Shown: positions 31,521 to 43,063, counted from the first letter of the stretch. The stretch: DNA of 54,936 nt from Bimuria novae-zelandiae CBS 107.79 (GCA_010015655.1 ML976660.1:1106895-1161830); one strand, 5' to 3'. The notes: generated by a model from the letters alone, not told the origin. Numbers and translations are program-made.

Positions 31521-32670
31521 GCCACGGAGCTATTCATTGATTTGCTACATATTGCCTGAGTGCCAGCCCTAGCGCATGAAGTTGAAAGTCGGTTGTGTAG
31601 TACTATCTGTAGAACAGGAGTACGGCTCTCGCGTAAAGCTAAAAGCTGGATAAACAAAACTATATTAGCAACCGATATTTAGCTATCGTATTATCTATCC
31701 TAGGGTTACTTGTACCTTTGAACAAGCAATAGACTGCCCCCTTTTAGTCCATCGACGTACTACATATGCTGGGGTTTGGTCACACAGCATATCTAATCTA
31801 TGAGGCTGTTACTTATGCCCGACTACGCGAGAGGATCGGCCCGCCTTTGACCCTGGCCCTCGCATATAGAGTGGAGTTGCCCTGGGTCCGAAGCTTGATG
31901 TTTGAGTCACAACGCGGTGACGTCACGACTTCGTATCGCTTACGTCGTGGTTCAGCTCTTCAATGCTATCAACCGAGATTGAAATCGTTCGTTCGTTCCT
32001 TTTTTTTTTTTTTTTTTTTTTTTCGAGAGTCCACTCTGCAGGTGCAAGTGTGCGTTTCGCCCCGTCAAAATACTTCGGATCATCTTCTTGCCCTGGTATG
32101 ACTGGCCGCTGGGCGCCTGTTATCGTCATATAGCATGCAGATCAGCCCACACACCCGGTGCACAGGGTGGGACCTGCACCATCGGAATCTTGTTGGCCAT
32201 GCAAATCAAGGAGCTGCGTTATCGAAATGTACCGCAGTCCACGTCGCGGCTCTGCGGTGTGTTCTTCTACACCGCAATTCTTCTTCCATACATAAATTAG
32301 CCGCTTGTGGACATTGGAGCCTTCGAAGGTTCCAAGGTTATGGGTTTAGGCACGTACCTCTGAACAGGCACCGCGAACGCTAGGTTTGCACAAATTTTCC
32401 ACATACTGTCTCGTCGCTGCTGCTTGTGCTTCTCGCATTACATCCCGTGATTTTGCCTTGCAGGTGCAGTCGCAGCGGCCATCCCACGCCGCAAGTCTTC
32501 CACATTCCAGGCGGATCAACGTGCTTGCATTGCCCTGGGCACGTCAACCCCACACCAACCATTGACGCGGCTCTGCACCCGGCACGTCAACTAGCACGAC
32601 AACTAGCACGTCAACCAACACCCCAGAATCCTGCCTTTGCATCTTGTGCAAACATTCCCCACTGCCCAAC
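31521..32670. other. Intergenic region with poly-T tract, upstream of acid trehalase
   Basis: This is 1.15 kb without a recognised gene. 32000-32023 is an uninterrupted run of 24 T. Just before the trehalase start, three short copies of a gcacgtcaac / gcacgacaac word occur near 32581-32612. The last few hundred bases should hold the trehalase promoter. Confidence 0.5.
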
Positions 32671-35600
32671 ATGTGCATCAAGGGTGCGTTTCTGTCAGCA
32701 ATTGTGCTTCTGGCCGCCGCTGCAAGCTGTTCGAGCGCCGACCCGGCCAATATTGGAAATGTCGAATGGGATCCAGATCGATGGGAGATATCGTCCCGCC
32801 ACCTTGTTCAAGGGGCTTATCAATCTCGAATGTCCCTGGCAAATGGCTACCTGGGCATCAGTGTCGCGGCGCTTGGTCCCTTTTTCGAAGTCGATTACGG
32901 AAACGACACCAACGGGTGGCCGCTCTTCAATAAACGCCAGACGTTTGCAACCATAGCTGGATTCTATGACGCCAACGATCACGATGGTGGCACAAACTTC
33001 CCCTGGTTGGCTCAGTACGGAGGAGACAGCTTCCTGAGCGGTATACCGCATTGGGCGGGACTGCTTGTAACATCCGATGGCGCAGTTCTAGACGCTTCCA
33101 CATCCGCTGCGAATGTCAAAAATTTCGAAACAAAGCTTAATATGAGAGAGGGTATACAGAAGTGGGAGTTCGATTGGTACCCCCGCCTCCAGGCCACTGG
33201 ATTCGGGTCCGAAACACTCGATGAACCACCATTTATCAAAGTCGAGTACGAAATGTTCGCTCACAAGCTTCATATTAATCAAGGTGTCGTACAGCTTCGG
33301 CTCTACTCCGACTATGATTTAGAGGTTACCGTGCACGATGTCATCGACGGTGGCGGCGCTCTCCGTACCAACCCCGTGGAAGAGAGCTATGAAAAGGGGG
33401 AACCTATCATCTTGTCTGCAGTCAGTCCGAAGAATTTAGCCAACGTCACAGCGTACGTCGCTTCGACCCTTCGATGCGATCAATTTGAGGAGCTCAGGAC
33501 ACGATCGCGGTCGAACCTTGCACATGGAGTTCAATCGTCAATTGGGCAGTCTGTCGATGCCAAGCTTGTAAGTGGACAATGGAAAGCATTCACCAAATTT
33601 GTTGGGGTGGCTTCCTCGGATGCGTTCACCGATCCGAAGCAAACCGCAATAGAGGCATCACAATCCGGCGCGCACACAGGTTTTGCTGCACTGAGACGTT
33701 CTCATGCCGAAGAGTGGAAAACAATTATGACAGAAGACTCTGTTGACAGGTACATCTTCGCGAACGGTAGCCAGACTTCAGACCCGCGTCCCCAAGAACT
33801 TGTTCTCTCGTCTGTCATGAACCCCTTCATGCTCCTACAGAATACTATTGGTCCAAAAGCTATCGAATCTGCATCATACAATCCCAACTTAAACAAGCAT
33901 AGTATACCTGTCTGCGGGCTTGGGTCGGATTGTTACGGTGGCATGGTTTTATGGGACGCCGAGATCTTCATGGGCCTTGGGCTGCAACTGTCTCATCCGC
34001 ATCATGTTGAGAACGTCATCAATTACCGTGTTGCGACGTATCCTCAGGCGAAAGAGAACGTCAAGTCGGCTTTCACTTCCTCCAAGAACCAAACGGGCAG
34101 ATTTACCGGGGGAGCAGTATACCCTTGGACGAGTGGACGTCATGGAAACTGTACAGCCAGTGGTCCATGTTTCGACTACGAATATCACTTGAATGGCGAC
34201 ATTGCGATAGCATTCCGCAACCAGTTCATCGCTACCGGAAACGTCCAGCAATTCAAAGACGTGCTCCTTCCCATCTCGAACGATATCGCTTATTTCTATA
34301 GCGAACTGGTTGATTACAACGAGACCTCAGGTTTTTATGAACTGTGGAATGCTACTGATCCCGACGAGTATGCGAACAACGTTGACAATGTGGGGTTTAC
34401 GACTGCGCTCATCCAGAAAACTCTGAACGAGACAAATTTGTTGAATGCTCAGTTCGGATTGCCACAGAACGAAACCTGGAACGAAATAGCCAGAAAAATG
34501 CGTCTACCAGTTCACGAAAAATCCGGCGTAGTGATGGAATACGCATCGATGAATGGATCAGTGACAGTCAAACAGGCGGATATCGTTTTGATCGACGACA
34601 TCCTCAACTATGATAACCCATACAGTCTTACGGACCTGGACTTTTACGCAAATAAGGCATCTCCCGACGGACCAGGTATGACTTATGCTACATTCGGCAT
34701 TGTCGCCAACGAGATCTCGCCTTCGGGCTGCTCCAGTTACACATATCACCACTATTCCGGACAGCCGTATGCACGTGCTCCTTGGTTCCAGCATTCGGAG
34801 CAGACCATTGACCCCCCGTCTGACAACGGTGGTACGCACTCGGCCTTCCCATTTCTCACTGGCATGGGAGGAGCGAACCGCGTTGCTCTTTTCGGCTATC
34901 TCGGACTACGCATGTTCGTCGACTATCTCGACATCGACCCTTCGCTCCCACCACAAATCACTTTCATCGACTACCGCACGTTCTATTGGCAAGGTTACGG
35001 CATTAATGCCTCTTCCAACGCCACCCACACGGATCTCCGGCGCATGCCCGACAGGATCCTCGACACTGCGAACGTTGCGTTTAAGGACAACATCCCTGTA
35101 TCGCTGGGTACCCGCAAAATGACGTATGAACTTAACCGTGACAATGTCGTAACCGTGCCAAATCGTATGCTAGGTCAGAAGCCTACCGTAGCGGGTAACA
35201 TCCTGCAGTGCAAGCCTGTCTTCGTACCACATGCCAACTCGTCGCTCTCGGCGCCTGTCCCGGGCCAATTCCCCCTCGCCGCCGTCGACGGCGCGTCGTC
35301 GACGAAATGGCAGCCCCTGAACGCAACAGACATGCACTATATCACCGTCGATACAGAGAGCGATTCGTTCGCGCCCATCCAATACGTCTACTTCGACTGG
35401 GCCGAGAATCCGCCCATCTACTTTGAGGTACTAACCTCTAATGCGTCGCTCTCGCCGTTTGAGCTTCAAAACGGCGACGTACGCAATGTGACGTCGGGCG
35501 TTGTTGAAATAACCCAACCGTGGGATCCGGAGAAGGCGCTCGAGATACGGTCAATCGTGGGGAATCAGACAAACGTCACGGTTTATGAACGCGTGTGGAG

Positions 35601-35775
35601 TGGACGCTACGTCCATTTGGGCATGTGGGGGAACCAGGGCAAGGATAACGAAACGAAAGGGGGAACGGTGGCGGAATGGAGTGTTGTCTTAGAAAAGACA
35701 GAAGTGCGGCAGGAGTTAAACCTGTGGGCGCAGGGCGCGTGGCTGGATAGAATCTGGCCACGCTGGGACCTGTAA
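32671..35775 (+). CDS. ATH1: Acid trehalase, glycoside hydrolase family 65
   Basis: This enzyme hydrolyses trehalose to two glucose molecules outside the cell or in the vacuole, allowing growth on external trehalose. It is an intronless frame of 1034 residues from the ATG at 32671; nine further codons upstream start with TTG. Residues 1-23 form a signal peptide (MCIKGAFLSAIVLLAAAASC). The GH65 N-terminal sandwich begins at RHLVQGAYQSRMSLANGYLG. The catalytic barrel shows GGMVLWDAEIFMGLGL and DYEYHLNGDIAIAF, where Glu504 is the expected general acid. Many Asn-X-Ser/Thr sites fit a heavily glycosylated secreted enzyme. The C-terminal beta domain is complete. It converges on a ThuA-domain gene, with 151 bases between stop codons. 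Confidence 0.93.
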   Translation: MCIKGAFLSAIVLLAAAASCSSADPANIGNVEWDPDRWEISSRHLVQGAYQSRMSLANGYLGISVAALGPFFEVDYGNDTNGWPLFNKRQTFATIAGFYDANDHDGGTNFPWLAQYGGDSFLSGIPHWAGLLVTSDGAVLDASTSAANVKNFETKLNMREGIQKWEFDWYPRLQATGFGSETLDEPPFIKVEYEMFAHKLHINQGVVQLRLYSDYDLEVTVHDVIDGGGALRTNPVEESYEKGEPIILSAVSPKNLANVTAYVASTLRCDQFEELRTRSRSNLAHGVQSSIGQSVDAKLVSGQWKAFTKFVGVASSDAFTDPKQTAIEASQSGAHTGFAALRRSHAEEWKTIMTEDSVDRYIFANGSQTSDPRPQELVLSSVMNPFMLLQNTIGPKAIESASYNPNLNKHSIPVCGLGSDCYGGMVLWDAEIFMGLGLQLSHPHHVENVINYRVATYPQAKENVKSAFTSSKNQTGRFTGGAVYPWTSGRHGNCTASGPCFDYEYHLNGDIAIAFRNQFIATGNVQQFKDVLLPISNDIAYFYSELVDYNETSGFYELWNATDPDEYANNVDNVGFTTALIQKTLNETNLLNAQFGLPQNETWNEIARKMRLPVHEKSGVVMEYASMNGSVTVKQADIVLIDDILNYDNPYSLTDLDFYANKASPDGPGMTYATFGIVANEISPSGCSSYTYHHYSGQPYARAPWFQHSEQTIDPPSDNGGTHSAFPFLTGMGGANRVALFGYLGLRMFVDYLDIDPSLPPQITFIDYRTFYWQGYGINASSNATHTDLRRMPDRILDTANVAFKDNIPVSLGTRKMTYELNRDNVVTVPNRMLGQKPTVAGNILQCKPVFVPHANSSLSAPVPGQFPLAAVDGASSTKWQPLNATDMHYITVDTESDSFAPIQYVYFDWAENPPIYFEVLTSNASLSPFELQNGDVRNVTSGVVEITQPWDPEKALEIRSIVGNQTNVTVYERVWSGRYVHLGMWGNQGKDNETKGGTVAEWSVVLEKTEVRQELNLWAQGAWLDRIWPRWDL

Positions 35776-35926
35776 GGCATGGTAATTATCTAGTTGTAAT
35801 ATCTTGTCCTCGTAGCGCTTAACATGCACATAGTCTGTTGATTACGCTTCTTGTACCTTCACGTGAGTTATACCCCGACCCCGTATACGTCAACCAGTCT
35901 TCCGTGGGAAAGCACACTGTGTCACC

Positions 35927-36634
35927 TTACGCCCCAGCACTCCCCCCTTCCAACCTCGCAGCCCACAAAATCCCCCTCGTCACAATCCCCATGAACCACT
36001 CATCCCCATACGCCTCGTCAAAATGCCCCAGCGCAATATACCCACTCCTTCCCCCCTCAAACTCCTGACACCACGCCAACGGATGATCATCCCCGTGCTT
36101 CCCTCCCTCAAACGTCTCCGTATCGCCTCTTAACAGGATCTTCAGGTTTTCATTCTGCGCAGGATGAGACGTGAAATTGTACCACTCGTCCATCCAGGTT
36201 TCCGGGGGAGGCTGGGACGCTAGTATGGCGTGTGAGGCCGAGGATTCGGGGACGAGGAGGGAACCGCGGGAGGGCGGAGGATGCATGGCGAAGTGTGCGC
36301 CGATTAGAGTGCCGTACCAGGGTGATGAGGGCATGCCGGCTGCGGCGCCGTGGATGGCGAAGACGCCACCACCACTGTGGATATACTCCTGTAGAGCGCT
36401 TAGTTGGGGGGAGGTCAGGAAGGCGCCGGAGGTGTGGAGGAGGATGATGACGCGGAAGTGGGAGAGACGGGAGGGTGTGAATGTTGCGTCTGCGTCTTCG
36501 CTGGGTGTTATGGTGAAGAGCGCTGTTTGGAGGAGAGCGTTGGTGAGGGCGGTTATGCCGGTGAAAATGGAGGCGTGGCGGTATCCGGCGGTTTTGCTGA
36601 AGATGAGGGCGGGGTGGAGTGGGGTGGTGGTCAT
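35927..36634 (-). CDS. ThuA-domain (trehalose-utilisation type) protein
   Basis: This is an intronless minus-strand frame of 235 residues. The sequence follows the ThuA-like fold, a relative of class I glutamine amidotransferases. The first strand and loop are ALIFSKTAGYRHASI. Next is the HTSGAFLTSPQLSALQEYIHSGGG helix region, and then GVFAIHGAAAGMPSSPWYGTLIGAHF. The conserved C-terminal block is HPLAWCQEFEGGRSGYIALGHFDEAY followed by GILWAARLEGG. In rhizobia, ThuA works with the oxidoreductase ThuB in trehalose breakdown through 3-keto sugars. Biochemical function of the fungal members is not established. No signal peptide is seen, so the protein is probably cytosolic. It is adjacent and convergent to the acid trehalase. 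Confidence 0.88.
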   Translation of the reverse strand: MTTTPLHPALIFSKTAGYRHASIFTGITALTNALLQTALFTITPSEDADATFTPSRLSHFRVIILLHTSGAFLTSPQLSALQEYIHSGGGVFAIHGAAAGMPSSPWYGTLIGAHFAMHPPPSRGSLLVPESSASHAILASQPPPETWMDEWYNFTSHPAQNENLKILLRGDTETFEGGKHGDDHPLAWCQEFEGGRSGYIALGHFDEAYGDEWFMGIVTRGILWAARLEGGSAGA

Positions 36635-37110
36635 GGTGAGGCGATGATGAGGCTGCGTAGGGCGTTATAGTGGTCGGTTGTCTGAAGAAGGTGGGGGACG
36701 GTGCTGATTTGGAGTATTGACTCGGCGAAGATGATGATCATGATGATGATGTTGTGTGAAGTTGCCACCGGTTATTGATGGCTTTCACTCGCGCATTGTA
36801 TCTTAGTCCTCTTCCACCAATGACAGATGAGTGTGTGTGGAAACACCAGATTTGGGTGTTAGAGGTGACGATTGGTTCAGCCTCTGATTCAACTGTTGAT
36901 TAACTGCACACGCGCAACTAATGTCTAAAATAACCGTATATACACAGTCAGTTGTAGAGAGCCACAATGGCGACAATTGAAGCCAACCGTACAGCCTAGT
37001 AATTTCTTTCCACCTCCATAGACACAATCCGACGTGTCCACGGAATACCACTGTTTCCGACCTCGAGGAGCTGCGATGACCTAGTTGAAGCATCCAGCGA
37101 CCTTAGCACA
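36635..37110. other. Intergenic region: ThuA-gene promoter and 3' flank of the next gene
   Basis: This is 476 bases. A short GAT-repeat microsatellite (gatgatgatcatgatgatgatg) lies near 36729-36750. No gene is seen. Confidence 0.45.
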
Positions 37111-38109
37111 TTACGCTGCGCTCTCAGACATAACATCTCTCACCCACTCGCCAAACCCACCATCTATGCTCTTACTAAAGGCGACCCAAAAAGCCATTGC
37201 CTCGCTCACCGGCGGAGGACAATGCTCTACCAACGCCCTAACACTGACCTCGCGCAAGCCTTTCACCTCAAACAACTGCTCCACCCACGACAAATCCGCG
37301 CCTCCAACACTCGATCCCCACTCTTTCTTCATCCTCTGCATCAAGACAAACGCGTCCTTCGAGATCGGCGCAACATCATCCCAACCATTTTCTCCAGGCC
37401 TGCCCGCTACAACAGACAGATCGAGGCTGGAAAGAGATAGATTGCTGGCAAGATACGTGCAAAGCGCTTCCCACTCGAGGCGATCGAATTCTTTCGTATA
37501 CGGCAGACCCTTCTTCGTAAGCGCGATGCGTCTCACAGCACCGCGCGCAATTGGCGTCAGATCGCTGAAAAAAGGTACACCCGCCTCGATGCTGGTGTGG
37601 AAGCTGAACGTGTAATTCGAATACAGCACCTTCGCGGCCTCGGCATGGATCTGGTGATTCAAGCATAGCAGAGACGGTACGGTTTGGCGCAGATGCGCCG
37701 TGTACGGCGAGAGCAGAACGCGGTAGGTCGTAGGAGTAGTGGTTGTGAGGAAGGGGCCTGATGCTCCTGTTATTATGCCTTCGTTTTCCAAGAAAATCGA
37801 TCAGGATTGCGCGCGAGACATTGCTGGGTAGTGGGCGTTCTTACCGGTGCGGACATGGTAGGTGGATCTACGTTTCCAGCTGCGCGGACCGTTTCCGCCT
37901 GCGAAGGGATCGATGGTTCGAATGACCAATGCGAATGATGTATCGTTCATGTCGTTCGGGTGGTGGGTGTGGAAGTCCGGGAGTAGATTCGCAACAGATG
38001 TGGCGTGTGAAGAGGAAGGTATTTTGGATGGAAACAGTAGGTATTCGTAGATCATTAACCTGATCTCCAGGGGGAGTCGAAGCAGCGGTGGAGAGATTGG
38101 TTCGCCCAT
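37111..38109 (-). CDS. 2EXR/F-box-like fungal protein, unknown function
   Basis: Two minus-strand exons, 38109-37845 and 37766-37111 (intron of 78 bases), give 306 residues. The N terminus PLLRLPLEIRLMIYEYLLFP is the LPxEIRxxIY opening that marks the large ascomycete 2EXR/F-box-like group. The second landmark is LLCLNHQIHAEAAKVLYSNYTFSF, the usual 'xNxQIxxEAxxvLYxxNxF' segment following it. The C-terminal part (VEQLFEVKGLREVSVRALVEHC) is typical but unassigned. Such proteins may act as substrate adaptors for ubiquitin ligases, but most members have no tested function. The splice donor GTAAGA and acceptor AACAG restore the frame exactly. Confidence 0.75.
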
Positions 38110-39744
38110 CTTCTAGAGGTCCTCTTGATTGACGCGATGCTCGAATAGGCGGTTGCACTTGGTGTTTTGTTCTTTTACCTCAGTACTGTATCTCACGAGA
38201 AATCTGAGGTTCGAAACCTCAGGACGATACTCTCTGTTGTTCAGCTTATTGATCAGTTCTTCGTCGTCCATTCAGGTGCTCGATACCACGTCTCAGCTCG
38301 GCGCTATATTCTATCTAACGGTATGCCGCACCACTCAGGTCTGATCAACCAAATGGCTGAACCAACCATCGCAGCCTGGGCCCGTCCTCCCTTTTAAATC
38401 ATCAACCCACCTGGCCTGACCGCCTGCACCCACCCGTCACCCACCCGTCACCCACCATCGTGATACCGATAAGCTCAACTTTTTCAAATGCCCGAGCCTT
38501 GCCGACACCGATTGCCTAATCTCAAGCAGGCTAGCAAGCGAGGTTTGACATGCAGTAGTGCTGCCGTTGTGTGTCCGAGTGGGCGTAGTGTGGATCTAGC
38601 GGGGATGACGTGTGCGGATTCTTTCAACATCTCGAAAGAGCATCTTTGGCGGTGAGATGGTGTCAGCATAGCGCTGAATCTACGTTTTTTTTTTTGCGCA
38701 CCATCATTCCAAGGATGTGCCTAGAGATGGGAATATTCCCCGAGACGAGTAGTTCAGCCGCGTGCCGAGGTCGGATGTAATCATAGATCTGTGTTTGCTC
38801 AAGCCGATGTCATGAAGATTGCCATAATTCCGCGCAGTGCCCCAGGATGTCAGCATTACGCCTAAACTCGTGAATAACAAGCCTGAACGTGAGAGATTCC
38901 TCCTGCATATTCTCACTACGTGAACTATCCTTGCGTGGATCACTTCGCAGCGAAAGCTCCCCGTATCGTTTTTCTGGTGTTTTTTCGTATAACACTAGCT
39001 AGCACTTTAGTGGACATATCTCGCGGCAGAGTCTGTTGGGTCGATTGCTACTCATTAGCAATGGTCGGGACCTCGTAAGTGCATCAGCAAGTAATGTGAA
39101 AGCAGACAGGCAATGATAGATCACTCTCCACCGACAATTCCTCATATATCATCACAAAGCACACAAAGAACACACAGCTCCCCGTTCAAACACTTTCATT
39201 GCACGTACGCGTACCCCATCACCATCCCATCATCTCAGTGCAAACTCCATATACCAATCGTCCAGGTACTAATGTTTAAACATTCCCTCTCCCCACTCTC
39301 CCTTCCCTAGCCCTACCAAATTAAGAACCAAAGAAAGAAAAACAAAATTCGACAAATTTTTTGCATCGATGCTTATAAAATGACCATCCCATTGCTTGCT
39401 CATTCAAATCCACAAAACAGGCAGTAATAAACGCCATATCTGATCCGATCCAGAAGTGAGAGATGCAGTCGCAAAGCCAGTGATTCCAGTATCAAAAAGA
39501 AAAAGAGATGAACAGGTTCCGTCATAATACAAGTTGGGCCGCTTTTAAAGCCGTTAATCAATCAGACATGCATACCGAGTGAGAAGAGAGGGAGGCCAAC
39601 AGAGAAGAGATAGAAAGGAAAAAAGGTGTTACTACTTGGTAACCCTTTTATACCCAGATCCAGCTACGGTGTCATGTGCAAAAGCGCAACTAGAGTGCCA
39701 TCCTCCAACTTCAACTCAATGTAAATGGTGGTGAGGGGCACTCT
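38110..39744. other. Intergenic region: promoter of 2EXR-like gene and 3' flank of DEF1
   Basis: This 1.6 kb contains no recognised gene. Short features are a small hairpin at 38195-38215 (stem ctgaggtt/aacctcag, 3-base loop), a repeat of cccgtcaccca near 38431-38452 and a 10-T tract near 38685. The AT-rich stretch 39290-39740 is probably the 3' untranslated region of the minus-strand DEF1 gene. Confidence 0.45.
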
Positions 39745-42636
39745 CTAGTGCTGCTGATAGTTCGTGCCCCAGCCACCGCGGCTGTACGAGCCATACCCAC
39801 CACCAAATCCACCATATTGTCCAAAGTTGTTCTGGTGGCTGCCGGCACCCTGGTGGCCTAGTCCCCCGAGACCGCCATACTGGTTGCCCTGGCCGAGGTG
39901 ACCCGGGTAGCCACCGAAACCCTGCTGCTGCTGCGGGAGACCACCTTGGCTGCCCTGGCTTTGTGGGTTATTCGCGGCAGATCCTGGACGACCGGGTTGA
40001 GCCCCGAGGGCGGAAGGGCTAGGACCTCCGCTCTTGCTGTCGCCAAATGGCTTCAGCGAATCGTCGTGGGGAACTTGTTGACCAAGCTGCTGCTGGCCAT
40101 ATGAGGTCTGGCCACCGTATCCGCCTTGAGGCTGTCGATAGGAATCGGGAAGGCCACCGAATGCGCCAGACCCTGCTGTGGCATTATGCTGGTTGTGACC
40201 GGCTCCAGACACGGACCTGCCATAATCGCCGCCCAGTCCTCCGCTCAATCCAGACTCGCGACCGTGAACAGAAGAGCCACCGAACGCGCCAACATTAGCA
40301 GGAGAAGACGAGTGCTGGTCGAAAGATGCTTGAGGAGGCATTCCACCGTAGTGGTGAGATTGGCCGTACATATTTTTGCCAAAGTTCCCGTAGCCCTGAC
40401 CATAACCGCCGTATTGGCTCGCGTAGTTTGCGTAGTAGGGGTTGCTAGCATAGTATGGATGTGTGTAAGGGAAGTTGCCCGCATGTCCTGGTTGACCGTG
40501 GGGTTGCTGCATATGTTGGCCCTGCTGTGATGCTGGCCCGCTAGGGTGCTGTCCACCCAAGGTTGGGTTGGGAGTGTTATGGCCGCTATTGTGAGCATCA
40601 TTGTATCGAGACTGGGCCTGGGATTGACCTTGTGGAAAGGCTGAATCATTGGGACCAGCACCGAAGGCGCTGCCTGAGCGCTGCTGAGCGATACCAGCTT
40701 CTTGTTGGCTTGGTGTACCTTGTTGAGCATAACTACCGTAGTATTGTTGATAGGCTGCGGAGCGTTGCTGCTCGGATGTTGGATATTGAGATCCAAAGGC
40801 CTCTGGGGCAGATGAGAACCCGCCAATTTGACTTTGGGCCGGTTGTTGGTGTCCCTGCTGAGCAGGGAAGTCATACTGGCTTGAATGCGGTGCTTGCTGA
40901 CCAAAAGGATCGTAAGGCTTCTGCGGCGGTGCTGCGGTCTCGGCCTGTCCATAGCGACCGAACTGATTGTAGGGTTGCTGGTGTTGCGAGCCCTGGTTCT
41001 GCATTGCCTGTGAGGCGAGAGGGTTCGAAGGCGACTGCTGTGACAGCGGCTGCTGTTGTTGAGGCACTGGAGGCAACCCGGGAGCCTGCTTGGGAGTTGG
41101 AACTGAGTCTTGAGGCTGCGATTCGGCGGGGGGCGCTTGGCGGGGAGCAGGTGGGAGAGCTGCCCTAGGTTGCGCGACGGGCGAGTGCTGGGGTGGCTGG
41201 GTCCGTGTTTCAGCCTCTTCTCTATCATCATCAACATCGAGGTTGTCCGCGTCGAGGTCCCCACCATTCAAGCCCAAGCTTCCAAATTGAACCGCTGCCT
41301 GGTTCACCGCGTGGTTGCCAGGCATGACCACCGCCTCTTGCTGTTCCAGAAGTCTCCGCTGGAAGCTGGTGCTGCGATGCGCACCGGAAGTGGCTTTTAG
41401 AGCCGTGGTTTGGAATCCTCCAATACCTGGTCGTCCAATGAGCGGCTGTCCTCCTGTGCTAAGCGGTGTCGCAATACTGGCGAGACTTCCGATGTCCTTC
41501 GAACTAGCAACAGTGCTAGCCACAGTGTCCGTCGCTGGGCCGTGCGAAACATCGGGCAGATGTTCAATATTCTCCTTTGTCAACTCGTCCTTGGAAGGTG
41601 TTAGATCAGTTTCAGAACCTGCGACAGCCTCCTTATCGGGTGTCAACTTGGACGTATCTTCGGTTGCAATTGGAGGCTCCTCTACAACTTCATCTGCGAC
41701 GGGCGGAACGGGCTCCTCTTCCGCTTCCACCGCCACTGGTTCTTGTGTGGCTTCTGGGGTCGGTGCCTCTGCGGGGACAGGCGCGGGCTCTTCTGCGGGC
41801 GGTGCAGGCTTCGAAATCGGCTTCGGGACCGCAGGCTTGGGGACAGTTGCAAACATGCTGGCCCACGTCTTTGCAGCGGGGGCAGCAGGAGCAGCAGGCT
41901 TCGGAGCCTCTGCCTTCACAGCCGGAGCCTCGGCGGCTTTGGGCTGCGCGTCTTCCTTTGCTTCGGTGGGCGCGGGAACATCCCAAGCGTTCGATTCGGT
42001 CGTGGGAATCGACGTCACTCCTGTAGCTCCGCCCGCGCGTGTGCCATTAGTGGCTGCTCCACCACGACTGCCACGAAAACCACCTCGTCCACGGTCTGTG
42101 CCACGTCCACGACCGCGCACACTGTCACCTCCACGGGCACGAGTGCTACTTCCGCGCGCGGCTGGCGCGCTGTCGGTTGCGGCAGTCGTGTCTTTGACCT
42201 TGGAGCGGGACCGGTCGTTGGCTTTCTTGACTTCAGCGAATTGCGAGACATGGCCTGATGAAGTGATTAGCAAAGCTCAAGCGACGTAGGTCGTTTACTG
42301 TGTAACGCGGCACAGTCGAGCGCACGCGTGGGGGACACTGCTTGGATACTCACCTTCGGTGATCTTCTCGATGGTTGACGCAAGGTCACCATCGGAGTCG
42401 TGTAGAGCAAAGAGGAGGTCTACATCCGCCCAATCGGGGAAGAGCTCCTTCAAGGTGCTCAATTGAGAGGCAAATCGCTTCTTGAGCTCGCCCAGCTCGC
42501 CTTGGTCTGCGGATGTGTCTGCGGCACTGTCGCCGTTTGTCTGTTTGTTCGAACGTGGGCCGCGCGACCCATGGCCTCCTCTGCTGCCGCGAGCGGTGCT
42601 CCTGCCGCGCGCAGGCCTAGACTGTACGTCAGACAT
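39745..42636 (-). CDS. DEF1: RNA polymerase II degradation factor Def1, CUE domain protein
   Basis: Def1 promotes ubiquitylation and destruction of stalled RNA polymerase II during transcription stress. Its N-terminal CUE domain binds ubiquitin. Two minus-strand exons, 42636-42354 and 42254-39745 (intron of 99 bases), give 930 residues. An Arg/Gly/Ser-rich start precedes the CUE-like segment LKELFPDWADVDLLFALHDS, continuing DGDLASTIEKITEG. A second RGG-type cluster (RGRGRGTDRGRGGFRGSRGG) follows the intron. Then come Ala/Pro/Glu-rich sequence and a very long Gln/Gly/Ser/Tyr-rich C-terminal half, as in yeast Def1. Because of that composition the opposite strand stays open over hundreds of codons; those frames are shadows. 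Confidence 0.9.
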
Positions 42637-43063
42637 GTGGTGTGGTGTGGTGTGTGTGCCTCTGCAGGACGGGGGTGAGGGCAGTGTGTACGAGTGGGGA
42701 GATGATGATGGAGCGTTTAGGACCGTAGAGAGCTAAAAGAAGCAAACGCTTGGCGCGCTGTGGGCGAGGCAGGTGCGAGTAGGCGCGAGGGTTTGCGCAG
42801 TGTCGAGTCTAGGTGTGAGGAGAAGACATGCGAGGACAGCTGTGCAAAGAGGCGCGTGATGGCTATGCGCAGCTGTTTGCATTTCCACGGCTGGCTGCCC
42901 TGGGCGGGCTAAGCATCACGTGGCTGCTTTCAGCCTTGCACCCGTGCCGCGGTCCCTCACTCCACTGGCAAGTCGTCATCACGTCCGCCATTCACCGGGC
43001 GCACCCCAACCCAACGTTGAGGCCATATCCATTGATTGTAGCTCTGCTACTGCCTTGCCCGCC
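42637..43063. promoter_or_regulatory. Divergent promoter, DEF1 / mitochondrial protein gene
   Basis: 427 bases separate the two start codons on opposite strands and must hold both promoters. Repeated gtgtggtgtg sequence sits next to the DEF1 start. Confidence 0.5.

Noticed and set aside
32644..32670. Nine-codon N-terminal extension of acid trehalase
   Set aside because: The extension begins with TTG. The ATG at 32671 starts directly at the signal peptide.
37041..37062. Match of ataccactgtttccgacct to the inverted-repeat arm at 54030 (one mismatch in 19)
   Set aside because: Flanks do not align beyond this short stretch; a single match of this length is expected by chance in a window this size.
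38180..38230. tRNA-like B-box (ggttcgaaacc) in a small hairpin
   Set aside because: No A-box, acceptor stem or anticodon arm can be folded around it.
41315..42289. 324-codon plus-strand frame opposite DEF1
   Set aside because: A shadow of the Ala/Pro/Gly-rich DEF1 sequence; low complexity and no recognisable domain. The DEF1 frame carries the CUE domain.
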